Assembly (NCBI RefSeq): GCF_902459645.1
Contig: NZ_CABPSK010000002.1
Location: 496,001-560,000, forward strand
Length of the DNA: 64,000 nt
DNA from: Pandoraea pneumonica
GTDB lineage: Bacteria > Pseudomonadota > Gammaproteobacteria > Burkholderiales > Burkholderiaceae
Direction of reading: 5' to 3'
Shown here: positions 53,601 to 61,894 of the stretch, piece after piece
Numbering within the stretch: position 1 is the stretch's first letter
Layout of the letters: every line of letters begins with the position of its first letter
The notes under the pieces: model-generated
Databases searched by the model: none
Seen by the model: the letters and a program-made list of their open reading frames with translations, nothing else
What the model was told of the DNA's origin: nothing
Program-made: the position numbers and the translations under genes

Positions 53601-53764
53601 CGCCGGTGATTTATCTGTATCTGGATCGGTTTGCCGGAAAAGGCCCGCTGGTGCTGCCGGGGGATCGCGCCGCAAATGACGGTGGCGGCGACGGACGTAG
53701 CGATGGTGACGCTGGGCACGAAGTGGCGCGGGCCGATGCGCGACATGCCGCTGGGGTGCACTGA
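50603..53764 (+). CDS. RND multidrug efflux transporter (MdtB/C-like)
   Basis: The 1,053-residue protein is a proton-driven trimeric exporter of the HAE-1 type. It has twelve predicted transmembrane helices, two large periplasmic loops, the TM4 charged motif GLVVDDAIVMLENI, and a second set in LMLIGIVKKNAIMMIDFALDAQR. The N-terminus NLSELCIRRPVMTILLCVAAVIAGLIAYGQIPI resembles MdtB/MdtC more than AcrB. Substrates are unknown. The adaptor gene precedes it and a terminator follows. Confidence 0.94.
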   Translation: MNLSELCIRRPVMTILLCVAAVIAGLIAYGQIPISALPSYNSPVIQVTATLPGASPETMAASVAAPMEKQFSTIAGVAVISSTNTQGTTSIIIEFDSDRDIDAAAVDVQAALFRAQRKLPVEMTTPPSYRKVNPADAPILFLAMNSPSMSLAELDDYAENLVSPTLSTLPGVAQVLIFGQKRFAVRVKARPDALAARKLTLDDVARALASANANSPVGTLDGNRQTLTIEANRQMTKADQFASLIIASVNGSPVYLRDVAEVQDSVESVKTGSWVNGERSIVLAVLRQPNANTVATVDQVKAALPRLAEQMPQSIQVKLLNDRSVSIRESIDDVQFTLGLTVILVTLVIFLFLRRLAATMIPVMSLPVSLIGTVALMKGMGYSIDNISLLGITLAVGLVVDDAIVMLENIVRHIENGVPPLRAALVGSREMGFTILSISISLVAVFIPIFFMPGVIGLMFHEFAVVVSLAILVSAAVSLTLIPMLCSRYLKHEQSEGLGLRATQWFEDGFVWVQDRYVRSVDWCLANRKWVMGAAGATFIATGVLFATIPKGFFPSEDIGQVQVTAEGAQDISFTAMSTLLRQAADIVRANPAVDTVIVSANDSNQGRMFINLKPHGERPHMSEVLETLRREVKQVPGLNVYFNPVQNLQLGGKQSKSRYQYVMQSVKPGEMQVWSDKLMNLMRADPIFRDVTTDAQMKGLQAQLTIDRDKANTLGVAIGDIRSALYSAFGERQVSTIYTPSDSYQVILQAADNDRRDEGAFDKIYVRGKGGALVPLSAVATVERKMGPVSVNHQGQLQAVTLSFNLAPGAALGDASKKIVGFQRQLGFPPSIITSWGGDAAAFQASQSSQVVLLVGALLVIYVLLGVLYESYIHPITILAGLPSAAVGALLTLRIFGMDLSLIAVIGILMLIGIVKKNAIMMIDFALDAQRNGGMTPDEAIRQACALRFRPIMMTTLAALMGALPIALGLGAGAELRQPLGLAVVGGLLFSQVITLYITPVIYLYLDRFAGKGPLVLPGDRAANDGGGDGRSDGDAGHEVARADARHAAGVH

Positions 53765-54234
53765 CGGTTGATGTGAAAGGTTGGTGAGGGTGGCGGTGGA
53801 TGGCGTGACGGTGTCGCGTGATCCACCGCCATTTTTGTTTGGGCTGTCGTTCCCCGCGAACACGCAACGTGGCTTGTGAAACCGCTGATTCGCCGCGATT
53901 CTGCCGTTCGTCGCGAATACTCATTCTGCGGTTGGTCGAATTCTTAAGAACGTCCCGGCGGACGTCTCCACTTCCCGCGGTAGTTCTCCCTGTCTCGCCT
54001 TGATGTGCCGAGTACACGCGACGTCAAGCGTTGCTGCCGCTGCGCGAAGCGATGTATCGGAAACCGAGCCCAAATGGGTGTTTTCACGCCCGTCTCAATT
54101 GTCAATTTGCTAAAGACCGCGTTCACCCCCGACAACGAGGGGCGTTGCGTTCAGGCATAAATCGGCCCTGTCGTTGCGGGGGGCGATTTTTTCCGCATCG
54201 CATCTCACCCATCTCCAATGTCGAACGAGGACTT
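53765..54234. other. Intergenic region between RND and pilus operons
   Basis: These 470 bases contain the RND terminator (53791-53836) and presumably the promoter and leader of the pilus operon. Short open frames within it lack coding character or ribosome-binding sites. No other structure was recognised. Confidence 0.6.
53791..53836 (+). terminator. Intrinsic terminator of the RND efflux operon
   Basis: TGGCGGTGGAT (53791-53801) pairs perfectly with ATCCACCGCCA (53821-53831), followed by TTTTT (53832-53836), 27 bases after the pump gene. Confidence 0.88.
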
Positions 54235-54852
54235 ATGACCATGCACGTGAACGCGGGCGCGCTCGCGCAATTCAAGACAAACATGACCCAGCGGCTGAAC
54301 AAGCGCCGTCAACGCGGTGTGACGCTGGTGGAACTGGCAGTGGCCGTCGCGGTGATGGGGCTGATCATGGCCGGGGCGATGGTGGGGGTGCCGAGATTGA
54401 TGGCAAGTGTGAAGCTCAATCAGGAAATCAAAGATTGGCAGATGGCGTCGTTGGCGGTGCAGAACATGGTGATGGGCGGATCGTTTCCCACAACAGACCT
54501 CGCTACCAACATCCCCACGAGTCCGGTGGTGGAAGGGTTTAACCGCAATGGCACAAAGATCCTCAATCGTTTCGGAGGCGCCGTGAGTTTCGACTCGGTC
54601 CCGGGCGACTATCCCTCGACCGGCATGCAAGTCGTATCGGAAGGGTATCCGTCAGCCCAATGCGTGGACTTCGTCACGAAGATGTATCCGACATTTTCAA
54701 CCATCACGGTTGGCTCGATCGCGGTAAAAACGAAGGACAGCAATGACATGAGTGGAATTCAGACAGCCTGCACAACGGGCCCGGTTCCTGTTGGCGGGGG
54801 GGCCGCGCCAGCCATCTCGGCAACCAACGTGACCTTCACGATTTCCGGCTAA
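54235..54852 (+). CDS. pilS: Type IVb major pilin precursor PilS
   Basis: The 205-residue prepilin has a long leader of 28 residues ending RQRG, the cleavage Gly28, then VTLVELAVAVAVMGLIMAG with the conserved Glu at mature position 5 (E33). A long leader and a first mature residue other than Phe are features of the type IVb class. Two cysteines near the C-terminus (AQCVDF and QTACTT) could form the D-region disulfide. GAGGA precedes the ATG at 54235. It is the first gene of the pilus operon. Confidence 0.9.
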   Translation: MTMHVNAGALAQFKTNMTQRLNKRRQRGVTLVELAVAVAVMGLIMAGAMVGVPRLMASVKLNQEIKDWQMASLAVQNMVMGGSFPTTDLATNIPTSPVVEGFNRNGTKILNRFGGAVSFDSVPGDYPSTGMQVVSEGYPSAQCVDFVTKMYPTFSTITVGSIAVKTKDSNDMSGIQTACTTGPVPVGGGAAPAISATNVTFTISG

Positions 54853-54889
54853 CGCACTCGACGAGCATCACGAACGAGACAAAAAGACC

Positions 54890-55396
54890 ATGGTATTTCG
54901 AGGATTGGGAGTCGTCGCTATTTTCGCCGTCATGAGCAGTGGCGCGTCCGTAGTGCTTGCGAAATCGGTGGTGCAAGCCGCGCCCACGGATCTGATGTTC
55001 GCGAGTCACCAGCCGCTGATGGCGACAACACTGGCCGCACCGTCACAGCCATCGTCTATCGACGACTCGACAGCACGAGCGACGGAAGATACAACGTCGA
55101 ACCGAACGCCCACGCTCGCTGCGGCTAAGACGCTGCCTGTGCTTGTCGAACTCGCTATGCAGCCCGCCGATGGCCGCATCTCCCAAGCCATCAGACGTTA
55201 CGCCGAAGCCCACGGCTGGCAACTCGCCTGGGAAATCGAACGTGATTTCCCCATCGAGTATCCAGCGATATTCACCGGCGACTTCCTCGGCGTTATCGAG
55301 CAGGTGGTGTTGTCGCTGCAAAACAGCGACGCACCGATTCGCGTGAAAGTCTACGAGGCCAATCGCGTGCTGCGCGTCGTGCATGCCACGCAATAA
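54890..55396 (+). CDS. pilL: TcpQ/PilL-like type IVb pilus protein
   Basis: The 168-residue protein has a signal peptide (about 1-24, ending VLA-KS), a disordered region, and a C-terminal domain (about 88-168) with GRISQAIRRYAEAHGWQLAWEIERDFPIEYPA. This matches the TcpQ C-terminal domain found in PilL of R64-type pili, which aids secretin assembly. It lies between pilin and secretin genes. It is shorter than R64 PilL, keeping mainly the TcpQ-like part. Confidence 0.8.
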   Translation: MVFRGLGVVAIFAVMSSGASVVLAKSVVQAAPTDLMFASHQPLMATTLAAPSQPSSIDDSTARATEDTTSNRTPTLAAAKTLPVLVELAMQPADGRISQAIRRYAEAHGWQLAWEIERDFPIEYPAIFTGDFLGVIEQVVLSLQNSDAPIRVKVYEANRVLRVVHATQ

Positions 55397-55446
55397 CGTC
55401 GGTCGTGCGTTACACGGCAGTTCACCATAAACAAGACCAGCAACTC

Positions 55447-57207
55447 ATGAGAAAGCGACTCGGCGTATTGTGCGCCACCACGTTACTGGCGGCGTGCGGT
55501 ACGCCGGGAATGCTTAGCAAAACCGACGCGAACGTTACGCAAACGCAGCAAGCTGCGCAAACGGCTCTCGACGCAAAATCCGCCACTCCGATTCGCGCCA
55601 TCGAGCATGTCGATGGGGCATGGCTGGCGCGCCGCTCCGTGGCGATCGACGCCACCGAATCCCTTCCCGATTTCTTCAAACGTAATGTCCGATTCTCTAC
55701 CGGCGCGCCACTCGCAATGTCGGTAGTGCTCGCGCAAATTGCACGCGGCAATGGCCTGACCATTCGCGTCTCGGCCGATGTGTCTTGCGACGAGGGCGCA
55801 AGCGCAGGGCGAGGGGGAAGCCGTGGCGGTGGCGGGTCGCCAAAGCGCTTCCAGATGAACTGCACCGAAAGCGGCGAACCTGCCGTGCCACTGCACTACA
55901 ACGGCACGCTTTCCGGTTTGCTCGACGCCATCGCCCATCGCTCGGGCACGCATTGGTCGTATCGCGACGGCGTCGTGCAATTCTCCCGCTACATCACGCG
56001 CAGCTTCCAAATCAAGATGATGCCGGGGAGCTCGACCATTACCGCATCGGTCGGCAAGAAGTCGGAGATGCAAGCCGATCGCGGTGCGTCCGGCGGCAGT
56101 GGCGGTGGAGGTTCGGCAGGCGGCGTCAAGCTCGATTTCAATGCCGACGCCAAAGTCAGCACCGAATCCAGACTCGACTACTGGGCCGATCTCGTGAAGA
56201 CCGTCTCCGACATGCTGACCGACGGCGGACGCGTCACGCCGTCGGTGGTGACAAGCTCGCTCGTGGTGACCGATACGGCCGAAGTCATGGAGCGTGTAAA
56301 GCGCTACATCGATGCCGAAAACGCCGTCCTTGGCCGTCAGGTCAAGCTGCGTGTGCAGGTTTACTCCGTCACGCTCGAAGAGAATTCTGCTGCGGGTATC
56401 GACTGGAATCTGGTCTACGAGTCCGCCAGCGGTTTTGTCGCCGGTCTTGGCGGCCCGGCGCTCGGTGGCGCGCTCATGTCGCGTAAGGGCGGTTTGAGCG
56501 TCAGCAAAATTCCACGCGGGGTATTGGCGGGTTCCACGGCCTTCATCAAAGCACTTAGCCAGCAAGGACGCGTGAGCACCGTCATCGACACGACGGTCGT
56601 CACGCTGAACAACCAACCCGCGCCAGTCGCCGTCACGCAAAACCAAGGCTTCGTTGCGGAAACCAAAATGACGCCCGGCAACTTCGGCGGGCAGGCAGTC
56701 GTCACCGCCGAGCAATCGGTGCTGACCACCGGTTTCGTGATGAATCTGCTGCCCACGTTGATGGATAACCGTAGCGTGATGTTGCAGGTGCAGATCGATA
56801 TGTCCGATCTGAAGAAGCTGGAGAAGATCAACCTTCGCACCGGCAAAGAAGCCCCCAGTGGCAGCGATGCGGGTGGAAAGGGCAGTGGCGGAACCAGTGT
56901 CGGCGTCGACGGGAAAGGCGTGAGGGTGGCCGTCGACGGTAGCAAGGACGAGGACGACAAGTCCCGTCACGACGACGGTCTCGGCGTCGGCACGTTCATG
57001 CAACTGCCGCTCACCGCGTCGATTCAGACGATGCAGCGCGCTTCACTCAAGTCGGGCGACACGCTAGTGCTCAGCGGCTTCCGTCGTAAGGACGACAGCA
57101 CCGATCGTGACGGCATCTTTGCCTACGAAGGCGGTACGAAAGAAGCGCGCCAGCGAGTGAACGAGGTCGTCATCGTGATCTCGCCGGAACTCACCGAGGG
57201 CGCGTGA
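55447..57207 (+). CDS. pilN: Type IVb pilus secretin lipoprotein PilN
   Basis: The 586-residue lipoprotein has a signal and lipobox ending at C17 (LLAAC), N-terminal secretin domains, and a C-terminal secretin core (about 370-580) with VNEVVIVISPEL. PilN/BfpB proteins form the outer-membrane channel for the pilus. Three glycine/serine-rich inserts occur (about 116-132, 212-226 and 472-515). The second ATG of the frame (55447) is chosen because it begins the lipoprotein signal. Confidence 0.92.
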   Translation: MRKRLGVLCATTLLAACGTPGMLSKTDANVTQTQQAAQTALDAKSATPIRAIEHVDGAWLARRSVAIDATESLPDFFKRNVRFSTGAPLAMSVVLAQIARGNGLTIRVSADVSCDEGASAGRGGSRGGGGSPKRFQMNCTESGEPAVPLHYNGTLSGLLDAIAHRSGTHWSYRDGVVQFSRYITRSFQIKMMPGSSTITASVGKKSEMQADRGASGGSGGGGSAGGVKLDFNADAKVSTESRLDYWADLVKTVSDMLTDGGRVTPSVVTSSLVVTDTAEVMERVKRYIDAENAVLGRQVKLRVQVYSVTLEENSAAGIDWNLVYESASGFVAGLGGPALGGALMSRKGGLSVSKIPRGVLAGSTAFIKALSQQGRVSTVIDTTVVTLNNQPAPVAVTQNQGFVAETKMTPGNFGGQAVVTAEQSVLTTGFVMNLLPTLMDNRSVMLQVQIDMSDLKKLEKINLRTGKEAPSGSDAGGKGSGGTSVGVDGKGVRVAVDGSKDEDDKSRHDDGLGVGTFMQLPLTASIQTMQRASLKSGDTLVLSGFRRKDDSTDRDGIFAYEGGTKEARQRVNEVVIVISPELTEGA

Positions 57208-57208
57208 G

Positions 57209-58588
57209 ATGACACGCGCACTCGCTAATCATCTCGTCGTCGGCGCGCAGTGGGAGACGCTCATCGGCTTGCAGAAGGAGCCGACCGAGATTCGTGGGCT
57301 CGCCAAAAGCCGCGACGCCTCGCACTTCGCAGTCGCCGACGACGGCTCGGGCACGCGCACGGTCGGCCTCATGTCGTTACCCGCTGCGGCCAAAGGCGAG
57401 GCCGTGCAGGAGCACTACGCCCTTGCCGCTGTGCTCGGTCAACTGGTCGAAGCGCCGAACGTGGCGTTCGTGCATGCCGACCCGGATGACCCCACCTCCG
57501 CCGTGTTCGTCGCGCTGCGCGACCGGCGCCCGGAAGTCGATACCGTCGTGCCCCTCGCGCAGTTGAAAGCCCGTCTGTCTGGATGGACGGCTGAAGTCGA
57601 AGGGCCGGTGACGATCGCCGGGATGGCGCTCGGCGATTTGCCTGCGCCCGATGTTCCTCTGTCACTTAATGACATCGCGTCCCACACGCGCCGTGAACGC
57701 CCCGCAGAGGCGCGCTTGCAACTCGTTCGCAAGCCCTTGCCGACGCGCGAACTGGCTATCGCGGCCGTGGCGTTTGCGATCATCGCGGGACTCGGCGGTG
57801 CAGGGTGGTTCGCCTGGTCTTGGTACGACGACGTGCAAAAACAAAAACAAGCGGATGCCAACCGCGTCGATCCCGTCACCGCTTACAAACGGGCCCTCGC
57901 TCGTGCGATCGCCGCCGAGCCGTTTGCGTCGGGTGCCAGCTACGCGCTGCGGGTGCAACACGCGGTGCAAGCCTTGCCCGCTAGCGCCGGGGGATGGCGT
58001 CCGGCCGTCATCGACTGCAACGCCGAACGCTGCAACATCGACTGGTTGCGCAAAGAGGGCGGCACGTTCGATCTGCTTCTCTCGCAACGGCCCAGCGCGC
58101 AGATCGTCGATCTCGATCATGCGAAAGAGGTCATGACGATTGCCTCGGGGGAGAGCGTGGATAGCGTGGATAGCGCGGACGAAGCCATCGCCAGTGACGA
58201 CGGTAGCAATACCGCTAGCGACCCGACCGACCCAGCCGGTGCAACCGACCCGAGCGACGGTATCGACGCGCGCGTGACGCCGATCCCTCGCAATCAATTC
58301 TTACGCACCGCCGGGGCGCGTTTGCAGTCGCTCGGCGACTACGGCATGGACATCTCGCTCACGATGGCCGAACCGCTGGTCAAGCCGCCTGCCGCAGCGT
58401 CCACCCGCCAAGATGTGCCGCCGCCCATCGCCAAGGGTGAGTGGCAGATGGCGGGTCATCTCGCGTTTCTCGACTCGGTCGCCGGTCTCATGATGCGCGC
58501 GGGCAACATGTCGTTACGCGAACTCAAGATCGATATCGGCGACGGCAAGCCTGTCTTCACCGCTCAAGGTACCTACTATGTCCACTAG
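57209..58588 (+). CDS. pilO: Type IVb pilus assembly protein PilO (PilO2)
   Basis: The 459-residue protein has a cytoplasmic N-terminal domain (about 1-170), one transmembrane helix (about 180-205: LAIAAVAFAIIAGLGGAGWFAWSWY) and a periplasmic C-terminal domain, the layout of R64-type PilO/PilO2. Two cysteines (DCNAERCNID) may pair. A Ser-Val-Asp repeat and acidic linker lie near 315-350. It overlaps pilP by 11 bases and lies one base after pilN. Confidence 0.85.
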   Translation: MTRALANHLVVGAQWETLIGLQKEPTEIRGLAKSRDASHFAVADDGSGTRTVGLMSLPAAAKGEAVQEHYALAAVLGQLVEAPNVAFVHADPDDPTSAVFVALRDRRPEVDTVVPLAQLKARLSGWTAEVEGPVTIAGMALGDLPAPDVPLSLNDIASHTRRERPAEARLQLVRKPLPTRELAIAAVAFAIIAGLGGAGWFAWSWYDDVQKQKQADANRVDPVTAYKRALARAIAAEPFASGASYALRVQHAVQALPASAGGWRPAVIDCNAERCNIDWLRKEGGTFDLLLSQRPSAQIVDLDHAKEVMTIASGESVDSVDSADEAIASDDGSNTASDPTDPAGATDPSDGIDARVTPIPRNQFLRTAGARLQSLGDYGMDISLTMAEPLVKPPAAASTRQDVPPPIAKGEWQMAGHLAFLDSVAGLMMRAGNMSLRELKIDIGDGKPVFTAQGTYYVH

Positions 58589-59030
58589 TTCTCGTCACCT
58601 CGCCGGGCTTGCGTTGGCCTGCGCGGCAGTGTTCGGCGCGTCTGTCCATGCGGAAGAGAATATCGACGCGTTCGCGCGCGCCCACCTCAAAGCGTCGCAG
58701 GAAGCACAGGAAGGAAAAGCCACTGCCGCCGACCCTTCGAAGAACGAGAGCGCTGTCGACGCGACTGCGAAGTCGGCCCGCGTCGACAGTCCGCCCGAGT
58801 TGCTGTTCATTCAAGGCGTCGATAACACGACCGTCGCGTACTTACGCGTCGACGGACGCTTTGGGCACACCGTCAAACGAGGCGATAGCGTCGGCGAGTG
58901 GAACGTGGTCGCCATCGGCGACGACTTTGTCGACGTGAAGCGTCACGGCAAGCGAACACGGCTGCTGCTGCCAGATACCTTGGCTGCCGAGCACACCACA
59001 CAGGGGCGGCGCGATGGCAACGTTCGGTGA
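58578..59030 (+). CDS. pilP: Type IVb pilus assembly protein PilP
   Basis: The 150-residue protein has a signal peptide (about 1-25, ending VHA-EE), a polar linker, and a C-terminal domain with RVDGRFGHTVKRGDSVGEWNVVAIGDDFVDV. This resembles the small beta domains of PilP/GspC proteins that contact the secretin. It overlaps pilO by 11 and pilQ by 17 bases, so the three are probably coupled. Confidence 0.85.
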   Translation: MSTSSRHLAGLALACAAVFGASVHAEENIDAFARAHLKASQEAQEGKATAADPSKNESAVDATAKSARVDSPPELLFIQGVDNTTVAYLRVDGRFGHTVKRGDSVGEWNVVAIGDDFVDVKRHGKRTRLLLPDTLAAEHTTQGRRDGNVR

Positions 59031-60738
59031 ACGTATTCGCCTTGCCTGGGCGCGTGCCAACGGGCGTAGCGGCACGCGCCCGGTCGCCCGGCCAGTGGCC
59101 GACCTCCGCTCGGAGGAGATTCAGACGTTCGGCTGGCGTCAGGATCTCGGCCTGACGCTGGCGGGCGCCGAACAAGGGTCGCTGGTACTCGTGGCGATGA
59201 AGCCCCGCCTCTATCTGGTGTTGATCGAACACACGACGTTCGTGCGCATGCAAGGCTCCGATCTGCTCGAACGCTTCGACCAAGCCGTGCGCGCGACACA
59301 TCGCCTCGATCTCGAAGGTATCTATGTCGGGACGACCGAAGAAATTCTGCTTATGCAGTCGCAGTTGCAGCAGCAAGGCGACGACGACGGTCGATCCGAC
59401 GAGCAACGCACCGGCGCGTACCGCAACTTCGATCTGATTATCGAGAAGGCCGTTGAAGCGGGCACGTCGGACATTCACTTCGAATTCCGCGATGGGCAGC
59501 ACGTGAAGGTGCGCATGCGCATTCACGGCAAGCTGCGCGTGACGAGCGATAGCGACCGGCTTTCCCGTGACTATCACGCCATGCTCGATGCCGTCTCTGC
59601 TGCTTACAACTCTCGCGCCGACCCGAGCAGTCGCAGTCACAACCACTTCGACGAAGATCAGCATCAGAGTTGTTCTATTCCGCTCTCCATTCGTCAGCGC
59701 AAGTATCAATTGCGGTTTCAAAGCGTGAAAGAGAATCGCGGCGTGGATGTGGTGCTGCGCTTGCTGCTCAACGAAGCCGTGGAAGGCGACGTGCTGTCGC
59801 TCTCACAACTCGGCTATTCCGACGATCAGGTCGAAGTGCTCGAAGACGCGGTGCATCGCAGCCCGGGCCTCACGATCATTGCGGGCGAGACCGGGTCAGG
59901 GAAATCGACCACGCTTCGCACGCTGATGATGTACGAGCGCGACTCGGGTAAGAAATTCTTCTCGATCGAAGATCCGGTCGAGTACATCCAACCGCACATG
60001 ACGCAAATCCCGATCCAGCGGCGAGCAGAAGATGGCGTGGGAGAGTCGGCGTTCGGTGCGGCCGCCAAGGTGCTGTTGCGCGGCGATCCCGACAAGCTCA
60101 TGCCCGGCGAGATTCGCGATGCCGAGACGGGGTCGTTCGCGAAGTCGATGACCGAGACCGGGCATCAGGTGCTGTCTACGGTGCACGCGTCGAGTGCGTT
60201 CGGCATCATTCCGCGTCTGGTGAGCGATGAAATCGGCATGCCGCTGGCAGCCGTCACGTCGCCTAATTTTCTGACCGCGATGGTGTATCAGAAATTGATC
60301 CCGGTGCTATGCGAACACTGCAAGCTGCCCGCCACCGACAACCTCGACGTACCAACGGTTGCCGTCATTGCGGCGCTCGGCATCGATGTCACCAAGGTTT
60401 GCGTGGAAGGGCCAGGGTGCGACCGGTGCAAAGGGCGCGGTACCGCTGGGCAAACCGTCGTCGCCGAAGTTTGCGAACTTAACGACGAGATGCTCGATTT
60501 GCTGCGCGAGTCCCATTTCTGGGAGGCGGAGCGGCAGTGGCGCGCGGGTCATGACGGTGACCTCACCAGCCCGAACATGACCGGCAAGTCGGCCATCGAA
60601 CACGCCATTTACAAGATGTCGCAAGGACGCATCGACCCGCGCGACATCGAAGCCTCGTTCTACAAGCTCAAGAAGTATCACCTGCCGCAAGCGAGTACGC
60701 CGACGCCTGCGACGTCGCGGCGACTCGCCAGTGTGTGA
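59014..60738 (+). CDS. pilQ: Type IVb pilus assembly ATPase PilQ
   Basis: This is the GspE/PilB-type hexameric ATPase that drives pilus assembly in the R64/TcpT group. The 574-residue protein has Walker A GETGSGKST (291-299), the Asp box and Walker B region LRGDPDKLMPGEIRDAET, and the His box GHQVLSTVHASSAF. Cysteines CEHCKL and CDRCKG near 440-475 form the zinc-binding tetracysteine motif of assembly ATPases. No separate retraction ATPase gene is in the cluster. Confidence 0.95.
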   Translation: MATFGERIRLAWARANGRSGTRPVARPVADLRSEEIQTFGWRQDLGLTLAGAEQGSLVLVAMKPRLYLVLIEHTTFVRMQGSDLLERFDQAVRATHRLDLEGIYVGTTEEILLMQSQLQQQGDDDGRSDEQRTGAYRNFDLIIEKAVEAGTSDIHFEFRDGQHVKVRMRIHGKLRVTSDSDRLSRDYHAMLDAVSAAYNSRADPSSRSHNHFDEDQHQSCSIPLSIRQRKYQLRFQSVKENRGVDVVLRLLLNEAVEGDVLSLSQLGYSDDQVEVLEDAVHRSPGLTIIAGETGSGKSTTLRTLMMYERDSGKKFFSIEDPVEYIQPHMTQIPIQRRAEDGVGESAFGAAAKVLLRGDPDKLMPGEIRDAETGSFAKSMTETGHQVLSTVHASSAFGIIPRLVSDEIGMPLAAVTSPNFLTAMVYQKLIPVLCEHCKLPATDNLDVPTVAVIAALGIDVTKVCVEGPGCDRCKGRGTAGQTVVAEVCELNDEMLDLLRESHFWEAERQWRAGHDGDLTSPNMTGKSAIEHAIYKMSQGRIDPRDIEASFYKLKKYHLPQASTPTPATSRRLASV

Positions 60739-60802
60739 GCCATCGCGGCCCTTCACGTTCTCTGTCACCACGCGTTGACGCTCCCTTCTCCCCCTTCTCG
60801 CC

Positions 60803-61894
60803 ATGCTCGAAGCTGCCAATCGATTGCTTGCCAAACTTTCTCCGGCGCGCGACGCGTATCCCGGGTTGGCCAAGGCAAAGCGACACTTTCTCAAGACGCG
60901 CGCCAAGTTCTACAGCGATTTTGCCGATGCCATCGAAGACGGCGCGAATCCGTTCGATTTGTTCTCTCGCCGGTGTGCTCGGGCGAAGGAGCGCCGCAAC
61001 GTGATGGCACCCTTGTACGCGGTATGGCGCGACAGAGCGAGTTCCAAGAACTTGCGCAAGTCGCTGGAGGGCACGATTCCGGAGGCCGATCTTGTCGTCA
61101 TCGCCGCAGGTGAAAAAGGCGATCTGCCGAGTACGCTGCGCTTTCTCGCGCGCGTGGTCACGCTGCAACAGCAAACTCGCAAGGCGATCTCCGGTGCGAT
61201 TACGCTGCCGATCTTCATGTCGGTGCTGCTGGCCGCGATTCAACTCGGCGTGGCGTACGGCATGATGCCGATCATGACCGAGATCATGCCGCCCGAGAAA
61301 TTTCCGATGGTCGGCGCGTGGCTGTATGCGATGTCGGGTTTCGTCGCCAACTGGTGGCCGATGCTCTACGGCGTGCCGTTGGCGCTGGTCATTTTGATGT
61401 CTTGGTCGCTGAGTCGATGGACGGGGCCGCTGCGACGTCACTTCGACAATTTCGGTCCGTATGCGGTCTATCGCGACGTGCGTTCCGGTGAGTTTCTCGT
61501 CGCGTTGGCGGCGTTGACCAGCGCCAAGACGTCGGTCTTTGACGCCATCTCGCTGCTGCTGTCGGGCGCGTCGCCGTGGATGCGTTCACATCTGTTGCGC
61601 ATGCGCGCATCGCTCAGGAGCGATCGCAGCATGATCAAGGCGATGGACACCGGGCTTTTCAACGAGGAAGTGTTCGATCGTCTCGTCGAGTATTCCGGGC
61701 GAACCAACTTCGACGTCGGCATTCGCAAGATCGGATTGATGACCATCGAGGAGACCGCCGAGCGGATCAAGGTGCGCGCGGCCGCCGCACGCTCCGTGCT
61801 GATGGCATTGGTCGGTCTGACCATCGTGATGACGGTGGGGGGCATGTTGCAAATTGGGCACGCCGCTGGCGAACACGCGCAGTCGATGATTTGA
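60803..61894 (+). CDS. pilR: Type IVb pilus inner-membrane platform protein PilR
   Basis: The 363-residue GspF-type protein has two homologous cytoplasmic helical domains and three or four transmembrane segments (including ISGAITLPIFMSVLLAAIQLGVAYGMM and the C-terminal VLMALVGLTIVMTVGGML). It anchors the assembly ATPase at the inner membrane. It lies 64 bases after pilQ, and its stop overlaps the pilU start by one base. Confidence 0.93.
   Translation: MLEAANRLLAKLSPARDAYPGLAKAKRHFLKTRAKFYSDFADAIEDGANPFDLFSRRCARAKERRNVMAPLYAVWRDRASSKNLRKSLEGTIPEADLVVIAAGEKGDLPSTLRFLARVVTLQQQTRKAISGAITLPIFMSVLLAAIQLGVAYGMMPIMTEIMPPEKFPMVGAWLYAMSGFVANWWPMLYGVPLALVILMSWSLSRWTGPLRRHFDNFGPYAVYRDVRSGEFLVALAALTSAKTSVFDAISLLLSGASPWMRSHLLRMRASLRSDRSMIKAMDTGLFNEEVFDRLVEYSGRTNFDVGIRKIGLMTIEETAERIKVRAAAARSVLMALVGLTIVMTVGGMLQIGHAAGEHAQSMI

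Noticed and set aside
58140-58200. Short repeats of GTGGATAGC in pilO as a variable tandem array
   Set aside because: Only about two near-perfect units are present, in a generally Ser/Asp-rich linker.
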